In this document: piece by piece, positions 10,633 through 24,586 of the stretch
Layout: each line of letters begins with the position of its first letter
Numbering within the stretch: position 1 is the stretch's first letter
Source of the DNA: Tiliqua scincoides
Taxonomy: Eukaryota > Chordata > Lepidosauria > Squamata > Scincidae
Direction: 5' to 3'
Length of the DNA stretch: 64,000 bases
NCBI RefSeq assembly: GCF_035046505.1
Contig: NC_089826.1
Location: 7,296,254 to 7,360,253 of the forward strand
Made by a program: the position numbers and the translations under genes
Notes under the pieces: generated by a model
The model's input: only the letters and a program-made list of their open reading frames with translations
Database searches by the model: none
What the model was told of the DNA's origin: nothing

Positions 10633-12934
10633 CTGCAAAGGAGACAAATATTTTGGCTTCAGAAAAGCTCATGCACTGGGAGAAGGGGGAAAAAAACATT
10701 TCATAGCTGGTCATGTTATGACTGTTCCAGGTAAACTGGTAGAAAAGCATACTTAAGAATACAATTATTAAGTATATAAAGAAGAGCCTTACAGGAGAAT
10801 CATTATGGTTTCTGCAAAGATAAGTCCTGCCTAACCTTCTAGAGGTCTTTGACAGTGTCAACAGGCACGCAGACAGAAGCAATCCAGCTAACATTGTATA
10901 CTAGACTTCCAAATTTTTTTTGACCAAGTCCCCTACCAAAGGTATTTGACATACCAAAGGTATGTCGTGGACATAAGAGGAATCCCTTTATGCAATGTCT
11001 CCCAAACTGGGGCACTGTGACGCACCAGCCAGGGGCAACAGGTTGTTACCCCTTAAAGGGGCATGGTGACCTCGCAGCAGCAGCCCTCCCACAATCGAAT
11101 CACTGCTGCAAAAGCGGGGGTGGGGTGGGTTTCAAACTGGGAGTAAGGAAGATATGATTAAGACTTATGAAATTATGCACAGTGAGGAGTGGCAGGACAC
11201 ATAGGCAGCCCCTCACCCATCTGTCCATCACCTTCTCCAGCCTGCTGGGAGCAAGTTGGAAAGGGAGCCACCAAGGGAGAGAGGAAAAAAGCAAATTCCC
11301 CAAGACTCCAAATAGCTTTTTCCCATCTACTTGGTGTTTACATAGCACCAGGTAGGCAGGGACAGGTGAACTGGAGCCTGCCCTTCTTTTACAGACAGCA
11401 CCATGTAGCCACCTCCCCATTCTACACCTATTCTGTTTGTAATCAGCATGAGCAAGGGATGCCAAGTTCCCAGCATTCCCTGCTCTCGTTTATTTTTAAA
11501 TGGAAAGGGCATCGAAGGCTGCATAGTGTGGTCTTTGTAAGTAAAAGGAATGGGGTGTGCCAACTTATTTGCTCACCTGCCTGCCTTCCATGGGAGAAGA
11601 AAGCCCACAGACAGCAGTGGGCAAGGGATTCAGATGGTGTGGGGGCACACGCTGCCCCTGGGTGGATCGCAGTGGGAAATGAGATGCTGGATTAGATGGG
11701 TCTTTGGTGTGATTCAGCGGGTCTTATGTTATCAGAGCATAGTTCCTCTTTCCAAAATGCAATTAAGTTTCTTCTCCCCCACCATTACTAACACAAATGA
11801 TTAAAACTGGATAGCAAATAGAATTGTTGCAACACTATTCTGCTGTGTACCTGGACCCAGAATATACACCCTTGAATTTTTTAAAAAATTCAACAGATGG
11901 GCTTGCGTGTGGGAAGGAATCTGCTTCAATACAAGGTTACTCCCCCAGATTATGAGTCCTGAGAGAAAAATTCAGCATTTAAGATAGTATGGTATACTGC
12001 CTGGTTTAAAAAAAAAAAGTGTCATTGCTGTTGAGAGGATAATATATTAAAATAGGGTTGAAAAAGTGAAAAAGTATACAAGCAATTGGGGAGGAAAAGG
12101 GACAAGTGGGAAGAAAAGTCCATTATAACACAGGAAACTAAAGTAAGAGGTAACTGGTCTGAGAAATTCAAGAAGAGCATGTGGAAGAATCCATACCATG
12201 TTTTTCAGAACATCTCTTTTGATAACATGATTTAAAATGTACTGTCTATCTCAGCATCTCTCTCTCTCTCTATGCCCCTTCTTCTGCATACTGAGCTCTG
12301 GGAATCCCTATGTTCTTCATTACCAGTTTGTGCTTTTTAAAAAATTAAATGGAAGGAACTGGATGAACATCTAGGTGAAAAACCTTAGTGCTGATTGAGA
12401 AAATGCTCTCTGCTGATGTTTCTCAGGAAAAAAGGATCTGTGAATGACCACAAACGCTTTTCTCGCATTTTGTAGGGATTTCCTGATGTCTCCTAATGCC
12501 ACAGAACATACTGACCAACTGAGACCTGATGATGAGATGCTTCCTCCCGTAGGCAAATTACATTGAAATAAATTATCATCAACAGCACTGTCCATTGAAG
12601 GTCATGCTCACAAGTTGCCCTGGTTGCAGAGAACAGGAAATCTTAATTTGGACACTTAGAAGTAGACATAGTCCCATTCAGTAAGTGCATACTTAGGATC
12701 GCAGTAGAACAGCATTGAGCTACACAAATCTAAAATATGTTCGAGAAGCATATTAAAAAATTTTTTTTTTAATTTAGAAACATTTGCTAGTTATAATCAT
12801 AAAATTATGTGGACAGAAAAATGTTTTCTTCCCTCCCCCAGCCACAACACTAGAACCTGGGGCCATCTAATGAAACTGACTTGCAGAAAATTCAAGCCAG
12901 AAGTACTTTTTAAACACGATGCATAATTAGCCTA
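10633..12934. other. MOB1B intron 1, part nearest exon 2
   Basis: A worn hAT-like patch at about 10995-11150 (tctcccaaactggggcactg ... gtgggtttcaaactgggagt) and a family F/G fragment near 11690-11730. No exon is seen. The 168-codon frame at 11189-11695 has no known domain. Confidence 0.45.
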
Positions 12935-13190
12935 CAAAATCATCTGCCACAAGATATGTCAGTGCAACAAGCTTGGATGGCTTACACAGAGGATTAGGTC
13001 AAAATCAGGACAAGTCTGCCAATAGCTACTAATCATGATGGCTGTGTGCTACCCTCCAGGGGATCAATGAGAGGAGAGGGGTGATGCTTGCATGTATAGA
13101 CTTCCCACAGTCACATAGTCGGCTGCTGTGGGAAACAAGTTCTTGGACTAGATAATCTGATCCAGTAAGGCTCTTCTCCTGTTCCTGTGG
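12935..13190 (+). repeat. LINE-like 3' end repeat family G, copy 1
   Basis: tgccacaagatatgtcagtg, ctaatcatgatggctgtgtg and gactagataatctgatccag are shared, more or less diverged, with 53520-53900. Confidence 0.45.
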
Positions 13191-14303
13191 AATGTACAAC
13201 CTCAATTCTTTTTCTGTTGCTGATCACAGGAAAGGGTTAAGAGTTGCAACCTCCTGTGAAAGTTACAATATGGGAAACTCTGTTTACTCCAGGAATGGCA
13301 TCAATAGGTGGACAGATCATTCAGGGTTCACCTGACAATGTTGATCCTGGAGCCTCAGTACCAGTGACAGAGACTGGTATGTTCCCAGGTGATAATGTCA
13401 CCATGTGGCTATAAATTCTTGAATACCTAAATTGTTTAAAAACCTCTACAAGTGGTTGAAAGCCATAACTGCAAAACAGTTTGTTACTGTCAACAATTCA
13501 GTTTGTTTTTTAAGAATAAAAATCACTGCAAAAAATCAGGGTAATTTTGATCTTTTAATGTTGGAACCAAAAATTAATTCTGGGGAAAGTACTAGAAATA
13601 CCTGGGGTAAAAACGTATCTGAATTGAAAGTCACACAATGATCATGGCACATCCAAAATTACATTAAGAAAAGAAATACTGGGGTGGACTTACATATAGC
13701 TTTCATGCAGCCTCCTATCCCGGCACTAAAAAGGAGGAAACCAGCTCAGCCTTACTGATGTAGCAGCATCATGTGCTTTCAGACTGGATAATCACATGCT
13801 CTAAAAGTTTATGTTGGTGTTTCCCAAACTACTTGGGTTCCCTTTATAAACTTTCTCTACCTTTTGGGACCCACTCAGCCCTGCAGCAATTTGGTTCAAG
13901 GTGAGATTGCAGAAATTGTTGCACAATGTTATGTGCATACAGCTTGATGCTGCATGCAAGGATCAGTGCATTAATTCCATGCTACATCGGAAGAATAAGC
14001 CAGCTCTCTCTGATTTCCTCCTAAAACCACGCACAGGGAATAATCATAAGAAAGAATCAGCTGTTCTGAGTGGAGCTCCTTTTTCCCCCAAACAGAAATA
14101 CTTCGGGGAGAAAGGCGGTATACAAATGTAGTAAATAATAATAATAAATAACAATACTGGGCTAACAGTGCAATCTAGTCAACAAATACAGTCTGGATCA
14201 CTGAGACATGCAATGCACACATATCAACTCCTTCAGAATCCTATTCTTCCTTTGTATTTTAGAATACCTAGGTATATGAGCCCCAGGTGGCATGACACGA
14301 GCA

Positions 14304-14532
14304 CAACAATTTTCAATCTTTTTCATCTCATGGCACACTGACAAGGTGCTAAAATTGTCAAGGCACTCCATCAGCTTTTTGATAACTGACAAGGTACACC
14401 TTGCTGCTGGTGGGGGGCTAAAATCTCCCAATGACCCTAATAATAAACTACCCTCCCCCAAATTCCCGCAGTGCACCTGGAGACCATTCGCAGGACACCA
14501 GTGTGCCATGGCACACTGGTTGAAAATCACTG
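14304..14532. mobile_element. hAT non-autonomous element, family D, copy 1
   Basis: 229 bp. The ends are CAACAATTTTCAA and GTTGAAAATCACTG, flanked by cacgagca and cactagca (one mismatch). The body carries catctcatggcacactgac. Confidence 0.82.
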
Positions 14533-17228
14533 CACTAGCAGAACAATACATATAGCAATAAACCTACAGTATGCCACAAGACTTTTTGCTGCTGCAGGTG
14601 AAGACGGTTACTACTACCAGACATTGGTTCTAACATGTTAGGGAGAAGGAATATCCCTGTTGGTTGGCCTATTCCCCATTTTCCACCCCAAGCATTCCAG
14701 TAGTGCAGGAGGAGAGAATTTACCATCTACTCAATTTCTACTCCTCTATGCAATGTTTCCCTGGAATTCCTCCAAGGATCAAGATTTCAGCAGAGATGCC
14801 CCTTTGGCTTATTCTCAACAGCACTTCCCAGGATTTCTAAAGTCAGAATGAATCCAATCAACTTCCCCCTTCCATGAGCTGTTGTGTGGGACTCAGCTCC
14901 AGCACTCCCACTGTCTAGGCGACCAGAAAATTAGGTCCTGGGCTCTTGCAAGAAAGCCAGTGGAAGGCTCCATCAGTTGTTGATCATCCACTGCCAATCT
15001 TGACTCAACACATTTAACCCAAACAACTTTCCTTCAAAGTCTAAATTCTCAGGTCATACCACCTCAATTAATTTTTATTTCACTGTTCATATCCTGCCTT
15101 TTTACTACATGACGGAGCACTCATGCTAAATATGTTCTTACAATCTAAGGTTCATCCTTGTAACACCTATAGCATCCAACCACATGGAAAGTGTCCTGGG
15201 GAAATCCATGCCCAAATCCCATTACTTTTTGAAAACGGAGCGCTACACCCCTCCCTTACTGCAACTTCCTCCCTCACTGTATCTTTTTATGTCTGCTAAG
15301 GCGAGGCTCCACACAAGTGCCAGGTCACTGTGGCACCTGTAATTTTTTTGAGACGCCTAGTTTTGAACCTGCCATGAGGCAGAGTGAGCCAGTCACCTCA
15401 TGTGGCAATGCTCTCCCTGCTGCTTCCATTGCACTACAATTCTTGCTGCCACTGCATCACTTGGGCAAAGCTCTGATGCAAAAGCCCACCACCCCACCCC
15501 ACCCCTGCAGCTAAACTTCTTGAACCTTGGAGATCACTCCGTATCCGCACACTGCCTACGGACCCAGTGTATCTGTCAGTTGCGGCAACAAGTCATAAGA
15601 AACCGATAGGGTGCGCTAATAAAGTCTACTGCACCGCATTCCTTCTGTGGTTCTTGGAGTCTCTCCTGTCCAGCAAGTAAGTGAACACCATGTGTCCTAT
15701 CCACCCAATCAGTGGCCCCTCTTCCACAATTTGTCTCTTGGGTCTGCACCTGCCCTCTCCTTCCCCCACATCTCTCCCATAACATCATCCACTTTCTGAG
15801 GCTGTGCCCGGACAGGACGGGTGGCCATTTTTCTCTTCAGTTTCAGGTCTTTTGCCCTGCCTTTGCCTGAGAAAAAGGCCAGTTGGACAAGACAAACACA
15901 TGTATATAGTGCTTTACTGGTATCTGGAAGAAAAAAGAGAGAAAGAATCTGCAGAGGGGACTTGTGTCTGTTAACTGTGCAGCAGCCCCCCTCTGTGCTG
16001 TCCATCCTGTTCACTGGCAATACTTGTCTCGTCTCCCCTCTTCTCAGCCAACAACTCTCCTGCCCAAATTGTGGAACAACATGTTTACCACACCTTGAAT
16101 CATCAGTCCATAGCCATCAAGGACACAAGTAGAGGAACCAAGTACCCCCCCCCCCCAATCTCTCTTCCTGAGAAACTGGGTCCACCAAGTTGTGTTAAAC
16201 CAATGTGTTAAGTCCACAGTTTTCAAATCTGCTGCTAGTCTGAGGTAAAGTTAAATGCAAGCATGCTCTTTAACTTCCAGTGGTTGATGCTCATCCACCA
16301 AACACACTGCAATCTTGCCAAGCACCCCACAACAAGGAAGCAAGCAAAAGAGGCAAGGGTAGGAGTATTTTGCATTGAGAAGCGTGGATGAGGGAGGGGC
16401 TTCTTTTGTCTCAGTTACAGCCACCATTTGCAGCCAGTTGCTAGTTCCTCAAATTTATTGTTGAGAGCCCAGTCTGAAACAGCTGCAAGATCAGCTGGAG
16501 AAAGGGCAGGCATCTAGCCAGACATGTGAGGAGAGAGACAAAAAATCATGCTAAGATAGCAACAAAATGGAAAGCTTGCCTTTTATCTCTGCCCCCCAAC
16601 TCACAGTGACTAGAAATTAAATAAAAAAAATTTGTCAGGCTCTTACATCTATGAGTTTGCTCCAAGATACAAAACAAAACGGTCTTCCCCTGCACTAAGG
16701 ATATCTTCTTTGTTGTAGCATCACTGCAAAATTTGACCAGGAAAGCCAAACAAAAATAAAAGGATTCAGAGGATTTTGAAATATTTGTTAAAGTCTGACA
16801 GGACTACCACTTTAAGAATTTTAAGTGTTTTTACCTCCTTGAATATATACACTGTATGTTCAATGTTCTCAGGAAGAGAGATGTATGCACATCACACAGT
16901 TCCTATGTTACAAGCAACCCACAATGACACATTTCCTTCCTGAAGACTTTGCCTCCCTTGCTTTATTATTATCAGATCAAAAAAAGGAATAGACAGTCTT
17001 CGGAATATCAGAAAACAAAACTCAGAAGCTCTTGAAACATAAAAAGGAAAGCAAACAAGCATGGTTTTGGTATCCCATTATTATTACACAGTACCAAAGA
17101 ATTTGAACTCTGGCACTGGTAAACACCAGCCTCTGCCAAAAGGGAACTCCCTACAAGAGGTCAGATGCAATGATGCCTCAGTACCATCCCCATATTCTGA
17201 GAAACAACTTTATGCAACCTTGGGACAT
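14533..17228. other. MOB1B intron 1, 14.5-17.2 kb
   Basis: Nothing recognised beyond short homopolymers (C run at about 16147). Confidence 0.5.
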
Positions 17229-17397
17229 CCATGGCTCCCAAACTGTGAGCTGTGGCTCCCTGGGGAGCCATAGAATCCTCACAAAAAACTGCTGCCCTAG
17301 ACAACGTATAGGATTGCAGCCCTAAGGGGAAGCCGTGGCTAATGGCCCAGCAGGCAGCTGCTAGTCAAAAAAGTTTGGGATCTGCTGACCTAATGAT
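17229..17397. mobile_element. hAT family C, copy 4 (older)
   Basis: atggctcccaaactgtgagc at one end, agtttgggatctgctg at the other, and an internal tataggattgcagcc and gctaatggcccag match family C. No readable target duplication. Confidence 0.65.
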
Positions 17398-18311
17398 CAG
17401 TTATTTAGACATTTTATAGAGGAAAAACGTTTCCCACAAGCAACGACTAGTTTTGTTTTAATGCAGGATAAATCCCTCTCTCATATACCGGCCTTCCAAT
17501 GTAAGAGTGCGAGTGCATGTGTGCGTTTAATATGCAGGAAACCATCCAAACATGCTCTCTACCAGTCCTCTAGAAGGGTACAGATCAGGAAGGATTAGGC
17601 CATACACTATTTTGAAATGTTTCAGTCAGTCCTCCCACCCTCAAAGGTCATTCTTGCTCAGTTTGATGGATGAATTTTAATATACTAGGTTCTAGTAACA
17701 GCACCTACCTTAACAAAAGTCCTCGATAGCCTTTGAAGTTCTGGGCAATTTCACTATAACTTTAGACCTTTATAACAGGGTGATCATAGTGCGTCCTATT
17801 AATTAATTTTTAATTGAATAATTAATTCAAATAATACAGTTCGATTATACTGTACTCTCCCAGCCACACAGACTGCATTTCCATTCATCATTAGATTACA
17901 GCTCCCTCTTTAAATCTAAAGGTAGATCAAGTTGTAGAACTTATTTCTAATCGAGTGAAGTTCCCCCCCCCCTAACTTCTTGAATCACCTCAATCCTACG
18001 CAGACTTATGAATGTTTAAACCTCAGGTATGCCTAAGGAATGAGCTATGTATGTATACACAAAAAGTTGTATGCATTTACAGGGGTGGAAGTAAAGGAGC
18101 ATATTTCATCCACAAACTTTGATTTATTTGACAAAGCTTTATTTTTCCCACATCCTCACAAGCTTCCTGCTGGATATGTGAAGAATCTACCTGCTATTCC
18201 TCACCTGAAAACTAATACTAATAGAACAAATGTCCATCAAGCCAGCTCACTTCACATTGGTTAAAAAAGTGTATAATTTATACTTCAAGGAACAAGCTAT
18301 TAGCAAACAGT

Positions 18312-18397
18312 TCAATTTTATATGTCGACTCAATAGAAGTTCCACTAAGTTCAATGGGACTTACTCCCAGGTAAGTGTGTATATGATTGCAGCCTAA
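18312..18397. repeat. Single copy of the 93-bp palindromic repeat
   Basis: tcaatgggacttactcccag then gtaagtgtgtatatgattgc. It matches the right half of the monomer. Confidence 0.65.
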
Positions 18398-18439
18398 GTC
18401 ACTGACATCCTGGTATCATTTTAAAGAGGAAAGTATGAA

Positions 18440-18605
18440 CAATTGAAACTGCTTACATTATGTCAAATCACTCATTCATCCAGTTTAGCTCTTCAAGAAG
18501 ACAGCCAGAGGTCTCTTCTAGCATTTCATATCTGAGATCCTTTCATTGTACGAGACCAGGGATTTAACCTGGGATCTTTTACAATCAAAGCATGCTGGGG
18601 CCCCG
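18440..18605 (-). mobile_element. tRNA-derived SINE head fragment, minus strand
   Basis: On the plus strand gaccagggatttaacctggg is the inverse of a SINE B-box region, followed by aaagcatgctgggg, the inverse of the A-box side. Only the head region is recognisable. Confidence 0.5.
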
Positions 18606-19048
18606 CCCCTCCCTGAACACAAGTATTTAGAACCCTGCCAACAGCATACAGCAAGTCAAACATGTGACTTTTCTCTTCGAGGCTTCATATCTCACAGTCA
18701 CCCTGTGGTATTTAGCCAGCAAATGACACTTACCTACGAAAACAGCAGGTATAGATTCTCTTACAGTCATATGTTCTTATGTTGCCAATTTAGCAACTGT
18801 CAGAATCAAAGTGACTAATTTGGCCAAGATGGAATTAACTATCCCTATAAGGCAAACCCCCCCCCCAATCTACAAAAAGCAGCAGCAATTCACAAGCCAT
18901 AGCTGATTTATCCTGCTTCTAATCTTAGTATAGATTTCATTTCCCCCATTTCACTTCCTTTTGTTCCACATCAAATAGCTGCTTCAAAGCAGTCTGCAAT
19001 GCTAACCCTTCACCACAGCCATACAAAGATATCTCCCAACAGCTACTC

Positions 19049-19390
19049 CAGGGGTGTCAAACTCATTTCATACAGAGGGCCAAATAGCATTCATGATGCC
19101 TGCTGAGGGCCGGAAGTGATGTCATCAGGCAGGAAGTGATGTCGTTAAACGATCATAACCAAAAATAAGAACCTTTTCTCACTTAGTAATCATTAGCTTC
19201 AAATGACAGAAGAGGAATTACTCAAATCTTAATTATATTTCAAGAGATAGGAGAGCACAATTTTCATGTAGGCTGCCTTTCAGCAGTAACATCTCAGCAC
19301 CAATCAGCAGCTGAGAGCCTGAGGGTTGGAAAAAAGCATCCATGGGCCGCGTCCTGCCCCTCACCCCCAGCCTTATGATTGATACCCCTG
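19049..19390. mobile_element. hAT non-autonomous element, family A, copy 1
   Basis: The ends are CAGGGGTGTCAAAC and GATACCCCTG, with a perfect 8-bp target duplication agctactc at 19041-19048 and 19391-19398. 342 bp, no coding capacity. Confidence 0.9.
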
Positions 19391-20378
19391 AGCTACTCTC
19401 TGAGCCAAAGTTACTATGCGAATAAATAGCTTGTGATTCTGTCTAAACTTTAGCTCACCACATCTCTTTCACTTGTACCCAACTCTATATTATTTAAATC
19501 ACTGACAATTTTACACAAACTGTGCACTTTCAAGCAGCAATTACCAAGAAGCCCCCGCAACACACACACTTTCCGTACATAACCAGCTCTTATGTAAACA
19601 CCCAACTTCTCATTCCACCACCTTTTTCCATAACTCCTCTGGCAGAAGTTTTATTAGTCTTTCAACTTCACATATTGCTCTTTAAAAGAGTCTGTCCTGA
19701 ACTAAGATCAAAGGAGAAAAACACTCCCCAAGACCCATATAATTGTACAGAACTACCCCCACGCCAAGTGAGAACATGACACTAGCTGAAGAGCAAGTTT
19801 GCTTGTTATACAGTCAGGCAGAATAGGCAATGGTAACAGAGAAAAGGCAAAGAGGGCAGGAACACAGAATAAACACATTCCAAGTCTGCTTGGCTCCCTA
19901 CACTGAAATGTTAGTTGAGTTCAGAAGTAGCAGAAATGAGAATTAAGGCAACTGGGAACAGGAGATGCCTCACTCCAAAATGGAGGTATCTTGTAGTAAT
20001 CACAGTACATGGTTCAAGGGGCACTGGACTTTTTGTAGAAATCTTCTGCTGCAGTTCAAGGACAATGGGATCTGTCCCCTTTAATCCCACTTATACCTGC
20101 AAGTGTATTCACATGACTTTACAGGAGAAGAGTCACTCAGACAGCCAGGCACTTCTTATTCACAGTGACTGTACACTGCGTGAACACATACCAGACAGTG
20201 CCACAGCATGTAATTGGTCAAAAGAGAAATATAAATTCCCATATTTCACTACAAACCATTGCAAGAAATTTCAATTCAGTATTGCAGACACACAGCATCC
20301 AACATGCTTAGTATGCAACTATACCCTTCCACCTGCATGTTATTTTTGTAGTTTATGCAGCAAGCAGTAAAAACCCTT

Positions 20379-20458
20379 TTAAGCCATTTCTGCCCAACAG
20401 TGCATATGTACAACAGGATCAAGTGTGTATACCTGTGGGCTGGGCAGAAATGGGTTAA
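20379..20458. mobile_element. 72-bp palindromic element flanked by TTAA, second copy
   Basis: TTAA at 20379-20382 and 20455-20458 flank a 72-bp element with ends GCCATTTCTGCCC and GGGCAGAAATGGG. The inner gcatatgta and caacagg correspond to the reverse complement of the first copy. Confidence 0.8.
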
Positions 20459-21589
20459 AATAAGGTTGATGTTTGCCCTCAATATGAAGGGCCAAACTAT
20501 ATACAGTACTATGTTAAATGGCCTTGCATGTTCAATTAAATAGCAGTCATGGGAAGTGCCAAAACCAGAATTGGGACCATGGCATAGACAGAGGGAGTAT
20601 TTAATCCTTTCCTGCCACAAAGTAGTAGGCATCCTATCATCTGTGTAGGGCTGAAAAAGCCCAACATGGAGCTTCTCCAAAAATAGCCAATGCAGACAAG
20701 TAGCCATCGTTGCAGTGCGCCCTTACTCGGAGAGGGCCTTGCTGACCCCTCTGGGTGGAGGGGTGGTGAAATGAAAAGTTCTTCACAGCTGAAGCATCTT
20801 GTTTTCAGCTTTTAACAAATCAGCCTTCAGACTAAGAGAGAAGTGCACATTTAGTTTCCATCCATGCTGAGATGCTGCTGTGCCAACTGCAGAGGTCTTT
20901 CCAAGATTTTCCTTGAAGTGCTTGCTTCCTGAAGACACTACTTGGTCCCTCTCCACATGGATATGAGCAGGAAATGAGTCTCCTTGCTACCCACTCTTCC
21001 CCTGCAATTATGCTGTCACAACTATATTTCCCTACTTGACTTGATGCCCAAAACAAAGGTTGAAGAGGGAATATTTCTCAGCATGTAGGCCACTTCATAA
21101 CCCTTGAAGCATTAGGATATGTTTAGAAACTACAGCATTCCAGTTTCAATCTATTCAGCTTCCAGACACAAAACAAAGGACACTACCTGAAAGTTGTTTA
21201 AACATTGGATAGGAAAATGAAAGAGACCTGTAACAATATATGTATTTTTTTATTTCATCCCCCCTTGTCAACTCTTTGTTGACAAACCAGATTTGCTTTA
21301 TTAACATCCAATGCGCTTTTGAAAAATATTACTTTCCACAGAGAGCACTTAAACATGGCCTAGGGGACAAAAATTTCATATGTTTCACTTCTTGGACCCT
21401 TGAGTTCATACTTTCTCTTATGTTTCCTGATCTTTTTTAAAATTGGAGTGGTGACAAGATGTGTAGTAATTGATATAATGGGTGAAATAACTTTTCAGGC
21501 ATCCCTAGATATGTATTTGCATAACAATTCTGTATGGATAGCCTACAAAAGGAATTTTGAGAACACACATATTTCCTTTATATACTGTG

Positions 21590-21925
21590 TACACTGGCGA
21601 TCCTGGCCCCTGTGCCAAGACCACAGGGTGCCACCCCCCACCAAGTGCCACCCCCCGCTCTCCAGAGGGCTTTGGAGAGCCAGGGAGGCTGCACACCATC
21701 TCCAAAGGCCTTCGGAGGCATCCAGAAGGACGAAAATTGTAAGTAGAAATTTTTGGCCTTCTGGAGGCCTCAGAAGACCTTCAGAGTGTTGGGGAAGCAG
21801 TGCACAGCCTCCTTGCCTCTCCAAAGGCCCCTGGACAGGGGTGTGGGTGGCGAGAATGATGGTGCCACCCCAGAAGTGTGGTGCCCTGGGGCATTTCCCC
21901 CCTGACTCCCTAGGAATGCCACTTA
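21590..21925. repeat. GC-rich palindromic repeat, class uncertain
   Basis: It contains inverted segments (tctggaggcctcagaag; aggccttcggaggcatccag) like the centre of 60781-60902. A likely non-autonomous DNA element; its ends and duplication are not resolved. The long open frames over it on both strands look like by-products of base composition. Confidence 0.4.
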
Positions 21926-23350
21926 CTGGTTGACATGCAACAGCAAAGCATGGTCTGGTACTACAGAAACAAGCCCTATATTTACATGCTTCCTCTTTCC
22001 TCAAATATTCCACTGAATTAGCTACTTCCCTGGTTTGCAACAAATTATACTGTACCTTGCTTATTACAGATACATCCAATGGGGAACCCCAAACAATAAT
22101 TTGATCTTCCCCTCCAAACCAGTTTGAAACAGACTTGCAAGTTTAAATTATACCTTGCTGATTTACACATATTAGAAAATTACGAATGCCCACACATCAG
22201 GAAGAGGCTAACTAAGCCAAGGGCATAAAGGAAGGAAATTGTGCAGAAGCACAAGGCTGATTCCTGCAGCATCAAACCACATTTTGGAATTACATGAACC
22301 AAGTCAGAGCATCTGGATACCTTCTGCTTCCAAGCCAGGAGAAACAGAACATGCTAATTTAAAAGCACTGCTGACTGTTTTACATGGTAGTGGATGTCAG
22401 AAAAAGCAGGACTGGAATTCTGAAAAAAGATCAGAAGGTATACATCTGAGTCCAGTTGTAGTCTTGTGTTTACAGAGGTACACTTTTCTCTTGCGCTGGC
22501 AGGCTTCTCAGAGGTGACAGCTGGATTTGGTCTGATCCAGCAAAGCTTTTCCTGTGTTTGCTGCATGCAAATAGCTGTGCCTGAATGCTGATGGAAATGC
22601 ACACTGGAACTGGCACTGAGGCACATCCTAATGCTCACCCAATTTACAACCTCAGGTCCTAATGGAGAATGTGACATGTAGGTAGAAGCCAGCTTAAAAA
22701 GCCATGGATCGCCTTAGCTACAACAGAGGTGCTTGGTTTTTATAACCAGATCAGCATATGGAAAGATAAGCAGTTGTAAGTGAATTCTGACTCTGCTGTT
22801 ATTCACTCAATTTAAATCCTATAGCGCTAGAATCTGGGGGAAAAATTTAACCAATTATTCCATACTACACATTACAAGCCTCTTATTGCTCTCCATAGTT
22901 GCTTTTTTCAAAACTAAAATACTCAAATATTTTAACATCTTTACGTCAGAAAAATGTGAGCACAAAGCACTTCCTCATTGTGAACGCATTTTTCCAACAT
23001 TCGAAGACTTGGGGAGCCCTGCAAAAGGCTGTGTGGGGCTTCCCACTCCTCCTGCAATGTCCTGCACACGTCAGTAAGCAAAAGCACTCCCCTTCCATCC
23101 CTATTAGCAATGCAGCTGTCTTTGCCCTCTCCCCTGCCCCTTAAAGGGACCGTTAAAGGGGAGCATTACAAGAGCTGGCGGGTCACGATCCACCAGTTTA
23201 AGAACCACCGAATTAGTGAATTAGACCAAGTGCTCGCAATATTCCCCACTGGGATCTATACAACGCTGACACTGTTGACTAAGGGATTTGCAGACATCTA
23301 CCATGTGAATTGGGATGGTTTCACACCTTTTCAAATGGGTTCCCTTAAGT

Positions 23351-23540
23351 CAGTGGTTCCCAAACTGTAAGCTGTCGCTTCCCTGGGAGCTGCAGATACC
23401 AGCCATGGGAACCACAAAATTTTCATGAAAAACCTGTCGCCCTAATACAATGTATAGGATTATAGCCCTAACGGGGAACCATGACTAAAACGGCCCAGTA
23501 GGTCAAGGGAGCTGCCAGGCAAAAAAGTTGGGAACCACAG
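23351..23540. mobile_element. hAT non-autonomous element, family C, copy 1
   Basis: The ends are CAGTGGTTCCCAAACTG and GTTGGGAACCACAG. Flanking 8-mers ccttaagt and ccttaggt differ at one base. Confidence 0.85.
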
Positions 23541-24244
23541 CCTTAGGTGTTTTTGTGTTGCAGTTTTTCTACAATGATGTATGAATTAGAACTCATTAAT
23601 ATGCATATATATTTTGTGACACAACCTGCATTTATGAACTGCTCCTATCAAATTTGATTTTAATTTTATTTTAAAGAAAAATGTACGGTATCACTTTTTC
23701 CCAGCTGGGAGCTCTAGTTCTTTACCCACACATTTCCCCTCCTCCCAGAAGAGGACAGCTGCAAACATGTTCTTCTTCAAAAGTCCTTTCTCCATTGTCC
23801 TAGTTGTACCATGAAACATATGCTAATGAAATACTAGACAGTTCCACTCTAGTGCCGTAAAAAGAACAGATGCCTAAAAAGCAGATATTGTACTGCCAAC
23901 TTAATTGATAATTCCACAGAGTTTGCTAAGTGTACACACACCCTAAAATACTGATAACAGTTCTGAATCCTTAGATTTTAATGGTTGGACACTTAACCTT
24001 TTGTAAAATACTGACATATGGCAAATCAATGAGAAAACAATAAAATAAAGGATAAAACAGTAGAACCTGGATTTATGCAAGCCCATTTAGTGTATTTTAA
24101 CCAGTTTGTTATAGAATCTAGTTAGAGAATCTATAGAATGTACTCCAGAACCTCTTTACTAGGAAAGCATTTTTAATCAAGGGCCTATTGGTTAATTTGT
24201 TACATTGACAAATAATCTCTATTTCCTGCTTCATACTGCGAAAG

Positions 24245-24586
24245 CAAGGGTGTCAAACGTGTTTCATACTGAGGGCCGAATGGCATTCATAATGCCTGCT
24301 GAGGGCTGGAAGTGATGTCGTTAGGCAGGAAGTGATGTCATTAAACAACTCATAACAAAAAACACTTTTTCTCACTTAGGAATTCATTAACTACAAATGA
24401 CAGAAGAGAAAACACGCTAATCTTTATCATATTTCAAGATATGGGAGAGCCCAATTTTTGTGGGGGCTGCCCTTTTAGCAGTAACACCTCACCACTGCTC
24501 AGCAGCTGAGAACCTGAAGGCCAGATAAAAAGCTTCCAGGGGCCGCATCTGGGGGGGCCCGCCCCGCCTTATGTTTGACACCCCTG
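24245..24586. mobile_element. hAT non-autonomous element, family A, copy 2
   Basis: 342 bp, the same length as copy 1 and clearly homologous (ggaagtgatgtc repeated, ggccgc). Ends CAAGGGTGTCAAAC and TGACACCCCTG. The flanking duplication tgcgaaag / tgctaaag has one mismatch, so the insertion is not recent. Confidence 0.88.

Noticed and set aside
11189-11695. 168-codon plus-strand open frame in MOB1B intron 1
   Set aside because: No similarity to a known family, no splice support, and it overlaps worn repeat fragments.
21400-22079. 177/178-codon open frames on both strands
   Set aside because: They coincide with a GC-rich palindromic repeat and have no recognisable domain; overlapping frames on both strands are typical of such sequence.
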